DNA from: Akkermansiaceae bacterium
Lineage (GTDB): Bacteria > Verrucomicrobiota > Verrucomicrobiia > Verrucomicrobiales > Akkermansiaceae
Assembly (NCBI GenBank): GCA_017798145.1
Contig: CP059069.1
Location: 2,651,226 to 2,715,225 of the forward strand
DNA length: 64,000 bases
Reading direction: 5' to 3'
Each line of letters starts with the position of its first letter. Position 1 is the first letter of the stretch. This document shows positions 9,333 to 19,510 of the stretch, in pieces. The position numbers and the translations under genes are program-made. The notes beneath the pieces were generated by a model, which saw nothing but the letters and a program-made list of their open reading frames with translations, was not told the DNA's origin and searched no databases.

Positions 9333-12300
9333 CTAAGCCCTACCCGGCACCCGAAACTCGGCGAAATGCTCGCGTTGATCGTCGCAGAGGGGCAGGGATT
9401 TTCCTGGGATTTCTTTCCCGTCGAGGGTCAGGGAACCCGTTGCTGGCGAAGTTCCCGAAACGCGGCGGATCGTGATGTGATAGACGGTTTGGCGGTAGCG
9501 GTAGTGGACCTTGAAGGAATCCCACGCTTTCGGGAGATGGGGCGTCAGGCGCAGGTGATCGCCCTCCAGTTTCATGCCCAGCAAGGTATCCACGAGCAAT
9601 CGGTACATCCAAGCGGCCGAGCCCGTGTACCAGGTCCAACCGCCGCGCCCGGTGTGCGGCGCGACCGCGTAGACGTCCGCCGCGACGACGTAGGGTTCGA
9701 CTTTGTAAGTGGCGATTTCCTCCGGTGTCCCGCCGTGATGGACGGGATTGAGGAGGGAGAAGAGTTCCCATGCGCGTTCGCCGTCACCCATCTTTGCGAA
9801 GGCCATGGCGGCCCAGATCGCTCCGTGGGTGTATTGCCCGCCGTTCTCGCGCACGCCGGGAATGTAGGCTTTTATGTAGCCCGGATTGAGGGGGGATTTG
9901 TCGAAGGGTGGATCGAACAGTTGGATCAGTCCGTCATCGCGGCGGACCAAGCGCCGGTCCACGGAATCCATCGCCAGGCGTGAGCGTGACGGATCACCGG
10001 CTCCACTGATCACCGACCAGCTTTGCGGCAGGGAATCGATCTGGCATTCCAGATTGAACCGCGATCCGAGGGGTTCCCCGTTGTCGAAATAGGCACGGCG
10101 ATACCAGTCGCCGTCCCATGCGTTTTCCTCGATATTGAGCTGCAAGAGTTGTGCGTGGGCGAGGCAGCGTTCGGCAAATGCGTGATCGTTCCGGCTGTGC
10201 GCTAGCGGGGCGAAGCGGGTGAGCACATCATAGAGGAAGAACGCCAGCCACACGCTTTCGCCGCGTCCCTCCTCGCCGACGCGGTTCATTCCATCATTCC
10301 AGTCCCCGCAGCCGATCAATGGCAGGCCGTGCGAGCCAAGGGGAAAGCTTTTCTCAATGGCCCGCACACAATGCTGATAGAGAGTGCCCGTCTCTTCGGC
10401 GCGATTGGGAAGATCGTAGTAGGCCTCCTCGTCGGGTTTGACCGGGCGGGCTTCAAGGAACGGAATGATCTCGTCGAGCACGCCGCTGTCCGCGACGGTG
10501 GAAACGTAGTGGCAGGTCACATAAGGCAACCACAGAAGATCATCGGAAAAGTGCGTCCTCACCCCGCGACCCGCCGGGGGATGCCACCAATGCTGCACGT
10601 CACCTTCCCGGAACTGCCGGGCGGCGGCGCGAAGCAGATGCTCGCGGGTGAGCGCCGGTTGGGCATGCACCAGCGCCATCACGTCCTGCAACTGGTCGCG
10701 GAATCCGTAGGCTCCCCCGGATTGATAGAATCCGGTTCTTCCCCAAAGCCTGCAGCCCAATGTCTGATAGAGCAGCCAGCCGTTTGCCATGACATTCACT
10801 GCCGGATCCGGCGTATCCACATTCACCGCGCCCAGCGTCCGGTTCCAGAATGACCAGACGCCTTCAAGCGCCTTCCGGCCCGCGTCCGCGCTGCGGAAGC
10901 GTCGGATCATTTCGCCCACTTCCGCCTTGTTCCGGCCGACACCGAGACGAAACGTGGTTTCTCGTTCCCCTCCGTCCGGCAGATCGAAGGTGACCTGAAC
11001 GGCGCCGCATGGATCCAGCCCCGCACCGACCCTGCCGGAAAGTCGCGCCCGTTTCAGAGCCGCCGGATGCGAAAGGCTTCCGTTGCGCCCAATGAATTCC
11101 TTGCGGTCGCCGGTGACCGAGCGCGTGGCATCGCTCACATCCAGGAAGACGATCCGTCCCGGAAACTCGGTGTTGTCGAAGTTTCTCGCGAGCAACGCAC
11201 CGGTCTTGAAATCCACTTCGGTCCGCACATGAAGCAGGCTCTTCGGCCTCAATTCGCCCAACACCCATTCCCAGTAGCCGGTGACGGAAATTCGGCGCGG
11301 ACGACCCGAGACATTTTTCAATTTCAATACGGTGAATTTCACCGAGGCGTCCATCGCCACATAAACCCACAGCTCGGAGACAATGCCGTTTTCGGAGTGC
11401 TCGAACACCGTATAGCCGAAGCCATGGCGTATGACGTAGGGGGTCTCGCCGCGCGCGGGTGCCTGAGTCGGCGACCAATAGCGACCGGTCTCCTCGTCGC
11501 GGATGTAGAAAGCCTCACCCGTCGGATCCCGGACCGGGTCGTTGCTCCAGGGTGTCAGACGGAATTCATGTGAATTCTCAACCCAGGTATAGGCGGAACC
11601 AGCTTCCGAAACCACCGTCCCGAAATCCGGATTGGCCAGCACGTTCACCCATGGCGCGGGTGTCGTTTGTCCGGGCTGAAGGGTGATGACATATTCGTGG
11701 CCGTCCTCGGTGAACCCGCCATGGCCATTTTCGAAAATCAGTTCACGCGGGGGAAGCGGCATGGCCGGAACGACGGAGTGTTGCCGCGTGATCTCGAGCT
11801 TCGGGACCACCGGCTCGAATAAGCTGCGGTGTTCGGCCTGGTCCGCCAACGATCCCTTCTCGTCATCCAGGACGATGCGGGCGGATGCCTGGAGCAGGAT
11901 CAGGTCATCATGGGCAACCTGTTCAAGGCTCCGCACGAAGATCCCGCCGGGTTTCTCACGCATTTGCGCTTCGGTTCCCGATGAAATCAGATTCGTGATC
12001 TCGTCGCCCAGGGATTGGCGGTAAACCGAAACGTCCTCATGCAGGATGACCAAGTCAACCGTCAGCCCCTTCATGCGCCAGTAGGAGTGCGCGCGGATCA
12101 ATTCGCGGACGAGTTCGATCTTCGCCATGTCGCTGATGCGGAGCAGGATGATCGGTGAATCACCCGATATGCCATAACTCCAGAGTCCGTTCCTGCCCCG
12201 CTTGTTGTCGAGCAGGACACCGGGGTTCGCGCGCCTGGCGGGATCCGCGTAGATCAACGCTCCGGCGAGACGCCCGTAGAGCTGGGCTTCCGTTTCGGAT

Positions 12301-15300
12301 ACATTGAGATGGTGCAGGGTGACCAGATTGTGCGTCCATGCCAAATCGAAGGCACGTTCGGCCATGTGGAGGCTCTGATACTTTTCCACATGGGCCAGTG
12401 CGGCGTCACGGGTTTCGGCGACCCCCAGAACCAGGGTGACGACGGCGTTTCCATTCGGGGGGATCGAGATCGTGCGCCGCAGGGAAACGATGGGATCGAG
12501 CACGGAACCAACGCTGTTGGAAAGCGGATCAATGCTCTGCATGGCTGCCGGACGCGCCATGGTGCCGCCCCGGCCGACGAACCTGGTGCGATCGGTTTCG
12601 CAGGAAATTTCCCCCACATTGCCCTCGTGACTCACCATCATGTGCAGCAACAAAGGGGGATTCTCATCCTCGGAACGGCCGCGACGGGAGCAGAGGATGG
12701 CGGAGGATTCCTTTGCGAATTCCGTTTGCACGAACAGATTGCTGAATGCCGGGTGCGCCGAGTCCGCGCCCGGACTCGCGAGCACCACCTCGGCATAACT
12801 CGTCAACTCGACCAGGCGCGCCACCGCGGATCGGTTGCTGATGGTGACGCGGCGCAACTCCACGTCATCCTCCGGAGACACGATGATTTCCGTGTGAATG
12901 TCGAATTCGGCATGCGAATGGCGGAACTCGGCCCGCGACTGCTTGAAGATCGCTTCATAGCCCTTCGTCGGCTGCAATGTGGGTTGGTGGGCGGCGGACC
13001 ATACCTCCCCGGTTGCGGGATCCCGCAGATAGACAAAGGTCCCCCAGCAATCGCGCGTCGCATCCTCGTGCCAGCGGGTGACCATGAGATCGCGCCAGCG
13101 GCTGTAGCCTCCGCCCGCACTGCTGATCGCGACATGATAGTTCCCGTTCGACAGCAGGTGCACATCCGGCACCGGTGGGGAGGGATTCGTGAACACGCGC
13201 ATCACGTTCTCACGTTCATCGTAGAGGATTCGCTTGGCCTCAGGCGCCGAATCATCGGCCAACACCGTCGCCACCGCCTTGGGCACGCGTTCCTGCAACA
13301 GCAGGTCGGCGGCCTTGAGCATGGGGCAGGCCATGAAACGCCGTTGCATCGGATCATCAAGCAATAGGTTGTCCAGCGCGAGCAGGCTCATCCCCTGATG
13401 GTGGACCATGTAGGATTGGATCGTGGCGCTGGTCTTGCCCGGCGGAAGCCGCGTGGGCGTGTAGTCCACCGCTTCGTAGAATCCGTATTCGCCGGCAAGA
13501 CCGTCGGCAGCCAGACGCTGAAGGTTTTCGCATGATTCCCGCGGCGCGACCATGAGCGCCATGGCGGAGGCATACGGGGCGATAACCAGATCCTCGGCCA
13601 ACCCCCGTTTCAATCCCAGACCCGGCACGCCGAAGGCATGGTATTGATAGTTGTGCAGAACATCCGTCCGGTTGTAGCCGGATTCGGAAACTCCCCACGG
13701 GATGCCGTGTGCTTTTCCATAAGCGATCTGTTGCTGGACCGCCGCCTCGTAGGTATGATCCAGCAGGGTGTTTTCATAGGTCGGCATGACCAGCAGCGGC
13801 ATCAGATATTCGAACATCGAGCCACTCCATGAAACGAGCAACGGGTCGCCACGCAGGGAAACGAGCAGGCGACCCAGCGAGAACCAGTGGTCCTGTGGAA
13901 CCTGCCCCATGGCGATGGCGACGTAGCTGCACAGCCGCGCCTCCGAGGCCAGCAGGTCATAGAAACTGAGGTCACACCGGTTTGCGGGAACGTTGAAACC
14001 AACGGAAAACAACTCTCTGGCCGGATCGAACAGGAATGCGAAATCCATCGCCGCCAGATTGTCGCATTGTTTCGCCAGGGCTTCCAGCGACTCCAGACGC
14101 TGGCGTGCCCGGTCGCAGGATTCACCCAGACAGCGGGAAAGTTCGGTGAGACGATCGCGTTCGCCCGCCCGGAACCGATTCGGATTCGCTGCGATTTCCT
14201 CTGACACAGCGGTGGTCATGGACTGGAACGATTCACCGGATTCGGCCAACTCTTGCAAGGTGGTGACGTGGCCGAGACTGAGCCCGAGCGCCTCGCATGC
14301 GGGGAGCGGATCGCCATCGGTTTGCCCAAGGATTGGCAACTCAAGCCATGGCGCAAGAAACAACATCTCCGCGAGGTGCTCCCCGCATTCCCGCTCAAGG
14401 CATTGCGCCCACCGCACGGATTCCTCCCCTTCCTCCGCCAGCGAGGCGGCGAGGCCGGAGGCGTGGTCGCTCACCGCCAGTAACAACGAGTATGTGGCGC
14501 GGAAATTGCAAGGTGCGGCTTCCAGTTTCGCGTCGAGCGGCTCCAATTTCTTTCCTTCGCCGGTGAGTTCCGCGAGCACCCTCACGGTATCCCGCAGGCC
14601 CGAGAAGATCACGGGAGTAAAGGTTTTCGCCCCGGCCAGCTCCCTGAGCCCGGCGCCGAGAACCAGCAAATGGCCTGATAGATTTCCGCTGTCCACGCTC
14701 GAGATGTAGAGCGGGTGAAGCGGTTGCAGCGTGCGGGTGTCATACCAGTTGTAGAAGTGCCCGCGATAGCGCTCGAGTCCCTGCATCGTAGCGAGCGTGT
14801 CATGGCTGCGCCGGATCAGGCCGCCTGCCGGGAGATAGCCGAAATCAAGGGCGGCAAGATTCGCCAGCAGAGCCAGTCCCATGTTGGTGGGAGAGGTCCG
14901 TGTGGCGGTTGTCGGAACCGGAACCTCCTGATAGTTGTCCGGCGGCAGCCAGTTCTCCGTGGCGGTGACAAACGTTTCGAAGTAGTGCCATGTCTTGCGG
15001 GCGGTATTTCTCAGAAAACCCACCTGGCCTGCGGTCAGTGCCTGTGTCGGCGATTCAATGGGCAGGCTGATCCACCATGCGATCCACGGAGCGGCGAGCC
15101 ATACTCCCAGAATCGGCAGCGCCGTGAACAGCTCGGCCGATCGCACGAAGAACAGGAAAAGGCCGACAGCCACCGAGACCGCGGGCGCGATCCACATGGT
15201 GATATAAAATCCGGCGAGATCCGATCGGGAGTCTCCTTCGGCATCGCTCGAGGTTCGCCACTCGAGGAGGCGCTTGTGCGTCACGAGCAAACGCATCAGC

Positions 15301-18041
15301 GTTTTTCCGATGGCATCCAGGCTGATGAACGCGTCGTAAGGCAGAAACGCAATGGTGAGGAATATCTGGCCGACTTGCCGTCCGCAGGATACTGCCACCG
15401 CCCGCAGATGCATCGCCCACGGCAAGTCGTGCGGCTTGCGGGCCAGATTGACCAGGGCTGACAGAAGTCCCGGCAGAATGACCATGGAAACGACCACGAG
15501 AGTCCCCACGTCTCCGAGGTCGGGAAGTAGAAGCCATGCGCCCAGAATCAAAAGCATCAGCGCCACAGGAACGAGACTCCGCCGCAGGTTGTCGAAAATC
15601 TTCCATCGGGAAAGGGCGGAGAGTGGATTGGCGATGCGCCGCGCATCTGGGCCGGGAACCCGCGGCAGCAGCCATTGCGTGATCTGCCAATCCCCACGGA
15701 TCCAGCGGTGCCGCCGGTCGATATCCACGTTGTAGCGCGATGGATACACTTCGTAGAACTCCACGTCGCTGACCAGCGCCGAGCGGGCATGGCAGGCCTC
15801 CAGAAGATCATGGCTGAGAACGGTGTTTTCCGGAAAGCGCCCGCTCATCGCGCGCTGGAAGGCGTCCACATCATAGATCCCCTTGCCGATGAACGAGCCC
15901 TCGCGGAAGACGTCCTGATAGACGTCGGAAACCTCCCGCGTGTAGGGATCGATCCCCGCATCGCCGGCGAAGAGCCTGACAAACCACGACCTCCGGGCGC
16001 TCGGCAGACTCACGCCGATGCGCGGCTGGAGAATGCCATATCCTTCCGCGACCACACCGCGCTTTTGATCGAACACCGGGCGGTTCAATGGATGGACCAT
16101 CGTGCCAACAAGCCGCCTGGCCGCATCGCGCGGCAACTGGGTGTCGGTATCGAGCGTGATTACATATTTGATGGAATGCAGGATCCGGACATCACCCACC
16201 ACCACGGAAAAACAATTCGCGGAACCCCCGCGAAGCAGGGCGTTGAACTCCTCCAGCTTTCCGCGCTTTCGTTCGTAGCCCATCCACAATCCTTCCCCGA
16301 CGTTCCAGCGGCGCGGCCGATGAAACAGGAAGAACCGGGAGTCGATCCCGTCCGCATACTTCCGGTTGAGCATCTCGATCCCGGCACGCGCCCGCGTCAC
16401 CAGCAGCTCATCCTCCTCAAGCACTTCCTCCGCAGCGTCCCGGACGTCCGTCAACAGGGCGAAATGAAGCTGCGGGTCCCGGTTCGCGAGATGATGGATT
16501 TCCAAGGATTCTATCAGACGATCCACGCCCTCCGGACTGGCAAGCATCGTGGGAACGACGACCATCGTGCGGCATTCCGATGGAATGCCGGAAAAGAAAT
16601 CGAGGCGCGGCAGCAGCCGGGGTTTCACCACCAGGGTGGATAGCCAGTTCATCAATGCCACTGCCAGTTGGCTTGCACCAACGAGAAACAGCAGGCTGAA
16701 AAGAACCAGTTTCCAACCGTTCACCCCGAACAACCGGGCTTGCCAGATGAAACCCGACGCCGCCAGCAGGGTGATCAACACGATGCCTCCGATATAGAAA
16801 GTCAGGGGGAAATCATGGATGAACCGCCCGATGGCATGGCGCAATGGCCAACGCACCTTCGCCGCCCTCTCCAACATGGGCCGACCCTTGTCGACCAGAT
16901 AATGGCCGACATGCGCGGTCCGTGCGCCGTGCCCGTACTTCCGCGCACCTTCGTTGGACATCTCCACGACCAGATCCGCGACTTCGGTTTCCGAATACTT
17001 GCTGTGCCGGGAGATGGCTTCGACCGTATGACGGTAGTGATCCCGTGTGGCGAAGTCCATTTCACCGTAAACACCGGCGGCATCCGATCGCAAAGACCCC
17101 TCGACCCGGCTCAATGTCTCCACGAACTCCTTCCAATCCATCGCACTTAGAAAACGAAGGCTGCCGATGCAATGGCTCACCGAAACCTGGTCGGTCGCCT
17201 GATTCTGGCTATCGAGATGAACCAGTTGCTCGACGGATGTGCCCTCCTCAGCGAGGCGGTGCTCAAGCCAGGTGCGCGCCAGATGAAGAACCGGACTGTA
17301 TTGTGACAAACGTTGGCTGAATTCCGCCACGAAGGAACTGGACAAATGCAGCTCGGCCTTCGCCATGTCCGCCACGATGATGACCAGGCCGGACGGGTTC
17401 TTTTCCGCCATCTCCTGCAATCGGGAGACCCACAGACCGGCCAGCTCGCTATCTTCGCGCGCGATGGTCAAGCGGGTGGCGATACGCTGGAGATTCTCGA
17501 TCAATGCAAGGCGCAGCATGATGGGAATCGCCCACAGCTCGCCGAGCTTGAGCGTATCCACGGCCTGATAGGAGTCGATGAAGGCACCGAGCGGGCCGGC
17601 GTCGATCTGCGCGTCCACATGCCGGATCAACTCCAGCACGATGTCATACACTCGGGGGAATCCGACGGAGGAACCCTTCGAAAGGCGGGGCAATTCCCGG
17701 CAATAACCGCGAGGCAGATGCCGCCGCGCCATTTGGATCTGCTCCTCGATGAGATAGAAATTGTCCAACATCCATTCGGCCGCCGGTGGCAGGCGATCGC
17801 CGGGATTCATGCTCCGGGTGCTGCGATTGAAGGAGCGGAGATCCCGCTCGTTGGCGTCCAGCCGGGAGAGCAGGCGGTTGCTCCCGCTGTCGGTGACGGT
17901 TCGGTGGGCCGCGGCCAAATCTCGGGCGTGGCGAGCGAGCTGCTCGACGCTGAACAACTCGTCCCGCAGCGGAGCATCGGCCTCACCTGGCCGCATCTCT
18001 CTGGTTCCACAGCGTGGTTTGCCTGTCAGGAGTTTCCGCAT
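9333..18041 (-). CDS. ndvB: cyclic beta-1,2-glucan synthase (GT84 / glycoamylase-like / GH94)
   Basis: 2902 aa, the usual length for NdvB/ChvB (about 2830-2870). The order runs as follows. A cytosolic N-terminal region; membrane segments near 415-480; a GT84 glycosyltransferase with the metal-binding TLDTDTQLPRDA and an R-R-H-R-W motif; more membrane helices; a glycoamylase-like domain (RYRGHFYNWYDTRTLQPL, SVDSGNLSGHL); beta-sandwich linkers; and a C-terminal GH94 phosphorylase domain (GAYGFRDQLQDVMAL, VQHWWHPP, GCGDWNDGMN). The enzyme polymerises UDP-glucose into a beta-1,2 chain, sets its length by phosphorolysis and closes the ring. Product glucans are osmoprotective or capsule-like. The reading frame is intact throughout and no partner gene is adjacent. 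Confidence 0.93.
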   Translation of the reverse strand: MRKLLTGKPRCGTREMRPGEADAPLRDELFSVEQLARHARDLAAAHRTVTDSGSNRLLSRLDANERDLRSFNRSTRSMNPGDRLPPAAEWMLDNFYLIEEQIQMARRHLPRGYCRELPRLSKGSSVGFPRVYDIVLELIRHVDAQIDAGPLGAFIDSYQAVDTLKLGELWAIPIMLRLALIENLQRIATRLTIAREDSELAGLWVSRLQEMAEKNPSGLVIIVADMAKAELHLSSSFVAEFSQRLSQYSPVLHLARTWLEHRLAEEGTSVEQLVHLDSQNQATDQVSVSHCIGSLRFLSAMDWKEFVETLSRVEGSLRSDAAGVYGEMDFATRDHYRHTVEAISRHSKYSETEVADLVVEMSNEGARKYGHGARTAHVGHYLVDKGRPMLERAAKVRWPLRHAIGRFIHDFPLTFYIGGIVLITLLAASGFIWQARLFGVNGWKLVLFSLLFLVGASQLAVALMNWLSTLVVKPRLLPRLDFFSGIPSECRTMVVVPTMLASPEGVDRLIESLEIHHLANRDPQLHFALLTDVRDAAEEVLEEDELLVTRARAGIEMLNRKYADGIDSRFFLFHRPRRWNVGEGLWMGYERKRGKLEEFNALLRGGSANCFSVVVGDVRILHSIKYVITLDTDTQLPRDAARRLVGTMVHPLNRPVFDQKRGVVAEGYGILQPRIGVSLPSARRSWFVRLFAGDAGIDPYTREVSDVYQDVFREGSFIGKGIYDVDAFQRAMSGRFPENTVLSHDLLEACHARSALVSDVEFYEVYPSRYNVDIDRRHRWIRGDWQITQWLLPRVPGPDARRIANPLSALSRWKIFDNLRRSLVPVALMLLILGAWLLLPDLGDVGTLVVVSMVILPGLLSALVNLARKPHDLPWAMHLRAVAVSCGRQVGQIFLTIAFLPYDAFISLDAIGKTLMRLLVTHKRLLEWRTSSDAEGDSRSDLAGFYITMWIAPAVSVAVGLFLFFVRSAELFTALPILGVWLAAPWIAWWISLPIESPTQALTAGQVGFLRNTARKTWHYFETFVTATENWLPPDNYQEVPVPTTATRTSPTNMGLALLANLAALDFGYLPAGGLIRRSHDTLATMQGLERYRGHFYNWYDTRTLQPLHPLYISSVDSGNLSGHLLVLGAGLRELAGAKTFTPVIFSGLRDTVRVLAELTGEGKKLEPLDAKLEAAPCNFRATYSLLLAVSDHASGLAASLAEEGEESVRWAQCLERECGEHLAEMLFLAPWLELPILGQTDGDPLPACEALGLSLGHVTTLQELAESGESFQSMTTAVSEEIAANPNRFRAGERDRLTELSRCLGESCDRARQRLESLEALAKQCDNLAAMDFAFLFDPARELFSVGFNVPANRCDLSFYDLLASEARLCSYVAIAMGQVPQDHWFSLGRLLVSLRGDPLLVSWSGSMFEYLMPLLVMPTYENTLLDHTYEAAVQQQIAYGKAHGIPWGVSESGYNRTDVLHNYQYHAFGVPGLGLKRGLAEDLVIAPYASAMALMVAPRESCENLQRLAADGLAGEYGFYEAVDYTPTRLPPGKTSATIQSYMVHHQGMSLLALDNLLLDDPMQRRFMACPMLKAADLLLQERVPKAVATVLADDSAPEAKRILYDERENVMRVFTNPSPPVPDVHLLSNGNYHVAISSAGGGYSRWRDLMVTRWHEDATRDCWGTFVYLRDPATGEVWSAAHQPTLQPTKGYEAIFKQSRAEFRHSHAEFDIHTEIIVSPEDDVELRRVTISNRSAVARLVELTSYAEVVLASPGADSAHPAFSNLFVQTEFAKESSAILCSRRGRSEDENPPLLLHMMVSHEGNVGEISCETDRTRFVGRGGTMARPAAMQSIDPLSNSVGSVLDPIVSLRRTISIPPNGNAVVTLVLGVAETRDAALAHVEKYQSLHMAERAFDLAWTHNLVTLHHLNVSETEAQLYGRLAGALIYADPARRANPGVLLDNKRGRNGLWSYGISGDSPIILLRISDMAKIELVRELIRAHSYWRMKGLTVDLVILHEDVSVYRQSLGDEITNLISSGTEAQMREKPGGIFVRSLEQVAHDDLILLQASARIVLDDEKGSLADQAEHRSLFEPVVPKLEITRQHSVVPAMPLPPRELIFENGHGGFTEDGHEYVITLQPGQTTPAPWVNVLANPDFGTVVSEAGSAYTWVENSHEFRLTPWSNDPVRDPTGEAFYIRDEETGRYWSPTQAPARGETPYVIRHGFGYTVFEHSENGIVSELWVYVAMDASVKFTVLKLKNVSGRPRRISVTGYWEWVLGELRPKSLLHVRTEVDFKTGALLARNFDNTEFPGRIVFLDVSDATRSVTGDRKEFIGRNGSLSHPAALKRARLSGRVGAGLDPCGAVQVTFDLPDGGERETTFRLGVGRNKAEVGEMIRRFRSADAGRKALEGVWSFWNRTLGAVNVDTPDPAVNVMANGWLLYQTLGCRLWGRTGFYQSGGAYGFRDQLQDVMALVHAQPALTREHLLRAAARQFREGDVQHWWHPPAGRGVRTHFSDDLLWLPYVTCHYVSTVADSGVLDEIIPFLEARPVKPDEEAYYDLPNRAEETGTLYQHCVRAIEKSFPLGSHGLPLIGCGDWNDGMNRVGEEGRGESVWLAFFLYDVLTRFAPLAHSRNDHAFAERCLAHAQLLQLNIEENAWDGDWYRRAYFDNGEPLGSRFNLECQIDSLPQSWSVISGAGDPSRSRLAMDSVDRRLVRRDDGLIQLFDPPFDKSPLNPGYIKAYIPGVRENGGQYTHGAIWAAMAFAKMGDGERAWELFSLLNPVHHGGTPEEIATYKVEPYVVAADVYAVAPHTGRGGWTWYTGSAAWMYRLLVDTLLGMKLEGDHLRLTPHLPKAWDSFKVHYRYRQTVYHITIRRVSGTSPATGSLTLDGKEIPGKSLPLCDDQREHFAEFRVPGRA

Positions 18042-18113
18042 GAATTGATCCCGCGAAAGGGCTTCATGATTTCCACCCTTTGCAAGCCAAGCTTAACCCC
18101 ATGAAATCCGGAA

Positions 18114-18138
18114 GCCATGGGGTGTACCCCTACCCCGC
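18114..18138. repeat. short interspersed repeat, ATGGGGTGTA-type copy 2
   Basis: It differs from 8244-8268 at one base (GTACCCC in place of GTATCCC). The stop codon of the DUF302 gene (18130-18132) lies inside it, so the element supplies that gene's translation end. The flanking bases GAAATCC upstream are also shared with copy 1. Confidence 0.6.
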
Positions 18139-18513
18139 AGCCTCATTCATGATCTTGACGATCGTGTCCTCCACCTCACGGGCGACACCTTCCAGTTGCG
18201 GGATATTGAAAAGCGTAAACAGCGTGGTCGGCTTCAAGGATGCGAAGATCGTTTTCCCATCCTCTTCGTAGACCGAAATCCGGCACGGCAGGGCGGTGGA
18301 GAGGCTCATGTTTTCATCGAGCACCTTCTTGGCATGCTGTGGCTGGCAGACCTCGAAGATCAGGCATTCCCGTGTGAAATCGACGCCCTTCTTCACCATG
18401 GTTTCCTTCAGGTTATGTATGTGCATGACACCGAAGTGGTTCGCTTCGACTGCTGCCTGCAGCGAGTCTGCAGCCTCCTTCACGGTTTTTCCGGTCGAAA
18501 ATTCGATGAGCAT
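18130..18513 (-). CDS. DUF302 domain protein
   Basis: 127 aa from the ATG at 18513, the start at which the domain begins (MLIEFSTGKTVKEAADSLQ). The pattern matches the small DUF302 fold: FGVMHIHNLKETMVKKG, ECLIFEVCQPQHAKKVL, LPCRISVYEEDGKT. There is no signal peptide, so it is cytosolic. The biochemical function of DUF302 is unsettled; it often appears beside oxidative- or metal-stress genes. It leads a group of small envelope and stress-type genes. Confidence 0.8.
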   Translation of the reverse strand: MLIEFSTGKTVKEAADSLQAAVEANHFGVMHIHNLKETMVKKGVDFTRECLIFEVCQPQHAKKVLDENMSLSTALPCRISVYEEDGKTIFASLKPTTLFTLFNIPQLEGVAREVEDTIVKIMNEAAG

Positions 18514-18562
18514 AGGATTGTTTTGGTTGAGTGGTTTCGATGGATGTACGGCGCTCACCGCA

Positions 18563-18688
18563 TCACTTGTTTGATCTCATGGTGGCGAACAAAATCAGCA
18601 GAACACCCGCCGCGAGCCCGATGGCGAGCCACGGGCCAAATGCCCCGTGATTCCATCCACTCATCCATTCATCGGTATGATACATCAT
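18563..18688 (-). CDS. 41-residue single-pass membrane protein
   Basis: A small open frame, ATGATG start at 18686-18688 and TGA at 18563. It begins MMYHTDEWMSGWNHGAFG and continues into one transmembrane helix (PWLAIGLAAGVLLILFATM) with a basic RSNK tail, so the N-terminus is probably outside and the tail inside. A GAAGAA sequence about 10 nt upstream could serve as ribosome-binding site. It lies 49 bp upstream of the DUF302 gene on the same strand, suggesting co-transcription. The family is not recognised, but tiny histidine/tryptophan-bearing membrane proteins are frequent in metal- and stress-related operons. Confidence 0.55.
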   Translation of the reverse strand: MMYHTDEWMSGWNHGAFGPWLAIGLAAGVLLILFATMRSNK

Positions 18689-18755
18689 GGATGGTTTTCT
18701 TCGGCGATTTGTACGGGATGCATTTTCTCCGCAGGTCAAGTTGCATCAGCCCGAT

Positions 18756-19118
18756 TTAATGCCTGCTTCTATGGTCCGAACGGTTCGTATCCCGGAGATC
18801 ATGGCTGCGGTTGGAGCCATAATCTTTGTATCTGCCTCCGTAAATGTATTGGCCGTTGTGGTAATAACGGCTGGTGTACGGATTTCCACCGTAGACGTAT
18901 CTTCCCGTCTGGTAGCTGCCTCCTGAGTAATATTGCCCGTTGTGGTAGTAGGCGCTGCCAACGAATGTGTTCGGCAAAGTGGAATAGACGCCGTATCCGC
19001 CCCCACCTGAGGAGTGGCGGTTGTAACTAGAACGGCCTGGATCGACACACGAACCCAGGAGAGCTGCGGCAACAAGAGGACAGGCAAGGAATGCAGATCG
19101 GCAATGGTGTTTCTTCAT
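18756..19118 (-). CDS. Tyr/Gly-rich lipoprotein
   Basis: 120 aa from the ATG at 19118, chosen because a lipoprotein signal starts there (KKHHCRSAFLACPLVAAALLGSC, lipobox L-L-G-S-C). The mature part is low-complexity with two near copies of Y-Y-H-N-G-Q-Y-x-x-G-G-x-Y and ends in basic Arg/His/Asp-rich sequence. It should be anchored in the outer or inner membrane. No enzymatic domain is visible. The promoter side carries ATGGGGT-type repeats. Confidence 0.65.
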   Translation of the reverse strand: MKKHHCRSAFLACPLVAAALLGSCVDPGRSSYNRHSSGGGGYGVYSTLPNTFVGSAYYHNGQYYSGGSYQTGRYVYGGNPYTSRYYHNGQYIYGGRYKDYGSNRSHDLRDTNRSDHRSRH

Positions 19119-19152
19119 ACCCAGACAATGGCGCCGCAATGCCAACGGCCAC

Positions 19153-19222
19153 AATGGGGTCTTCACCCCATCAAGCCGAGCCCCCGGATTTGTCGCCATG
19201 GAGTAGGGTTTCACCCCATAGC
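19153..19222. repeat. pair of short ATGGGGT/ACCCCAT repeats
   Basis: The first unit at 19153-19171 contains the perfect hairpin ATGGGGT-CTTC-ACCCCAT. The second at 19200-19222 (GGAGTAGGGTTTCACCCC then ATAGC) is the reverse orientation of the family seen at 8244 and 18114. Both lie in the short region between divergent genes. Confidence 0.55.
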
Positions 19223-19278
19223 AACCGACACCGAACGGGAATATTTTTATCTAGGTGGAAAAACCACCCTCCAAAATC

Positions 19279-19422
19279 ATGAAGCCTAAAACCAGACAGA
19301 TCACCATCCTCATTATTTCAGCCGCACTTTTGTCGCTCTTCTCTTCAAGCTGCGGCACCGTCCACGGCTTCGGGCACGATGTCGAACACGTGGGCGACGC
19401 GATAGAGGGCTCAACCCGCTAA
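19279..19422 (+). CDS. entericidin-like small lipoprotein
   Basis: 47 aa, ATG at 19279, TAA at 19420-19422. A basic start (MKPKTRQ), a hydrophobic segment (ITILIISAALLSLFSSSC) with a lipobox cysteine, then GTVHGFGHDVEHVGDAIEGSTR. The mature part follows the EcnA/EcnB layout, in which C-x-T-x-x-G-x-G-x-D-v-x-x-x-G-x-x-i is typical. These are tiny membrane-anchored lipoproteins tied to stress or stationary phase. It is followed on the same strand by two small membrane-protein genes. Confidence 0.7.
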   Translation: MKPKTRQITILIISAALLSLFSSSCGTVHGFGHDVEHVGDAIEGSTR

Positions 19423-19510
19423 GCAAACTGGCGCCGTGCAATAATCCCGATTCAAACTCGGGGAAAAATACAGGGCCAAGGAATCCAAAACCACCGAAGA
19501 ATCCATCCTC

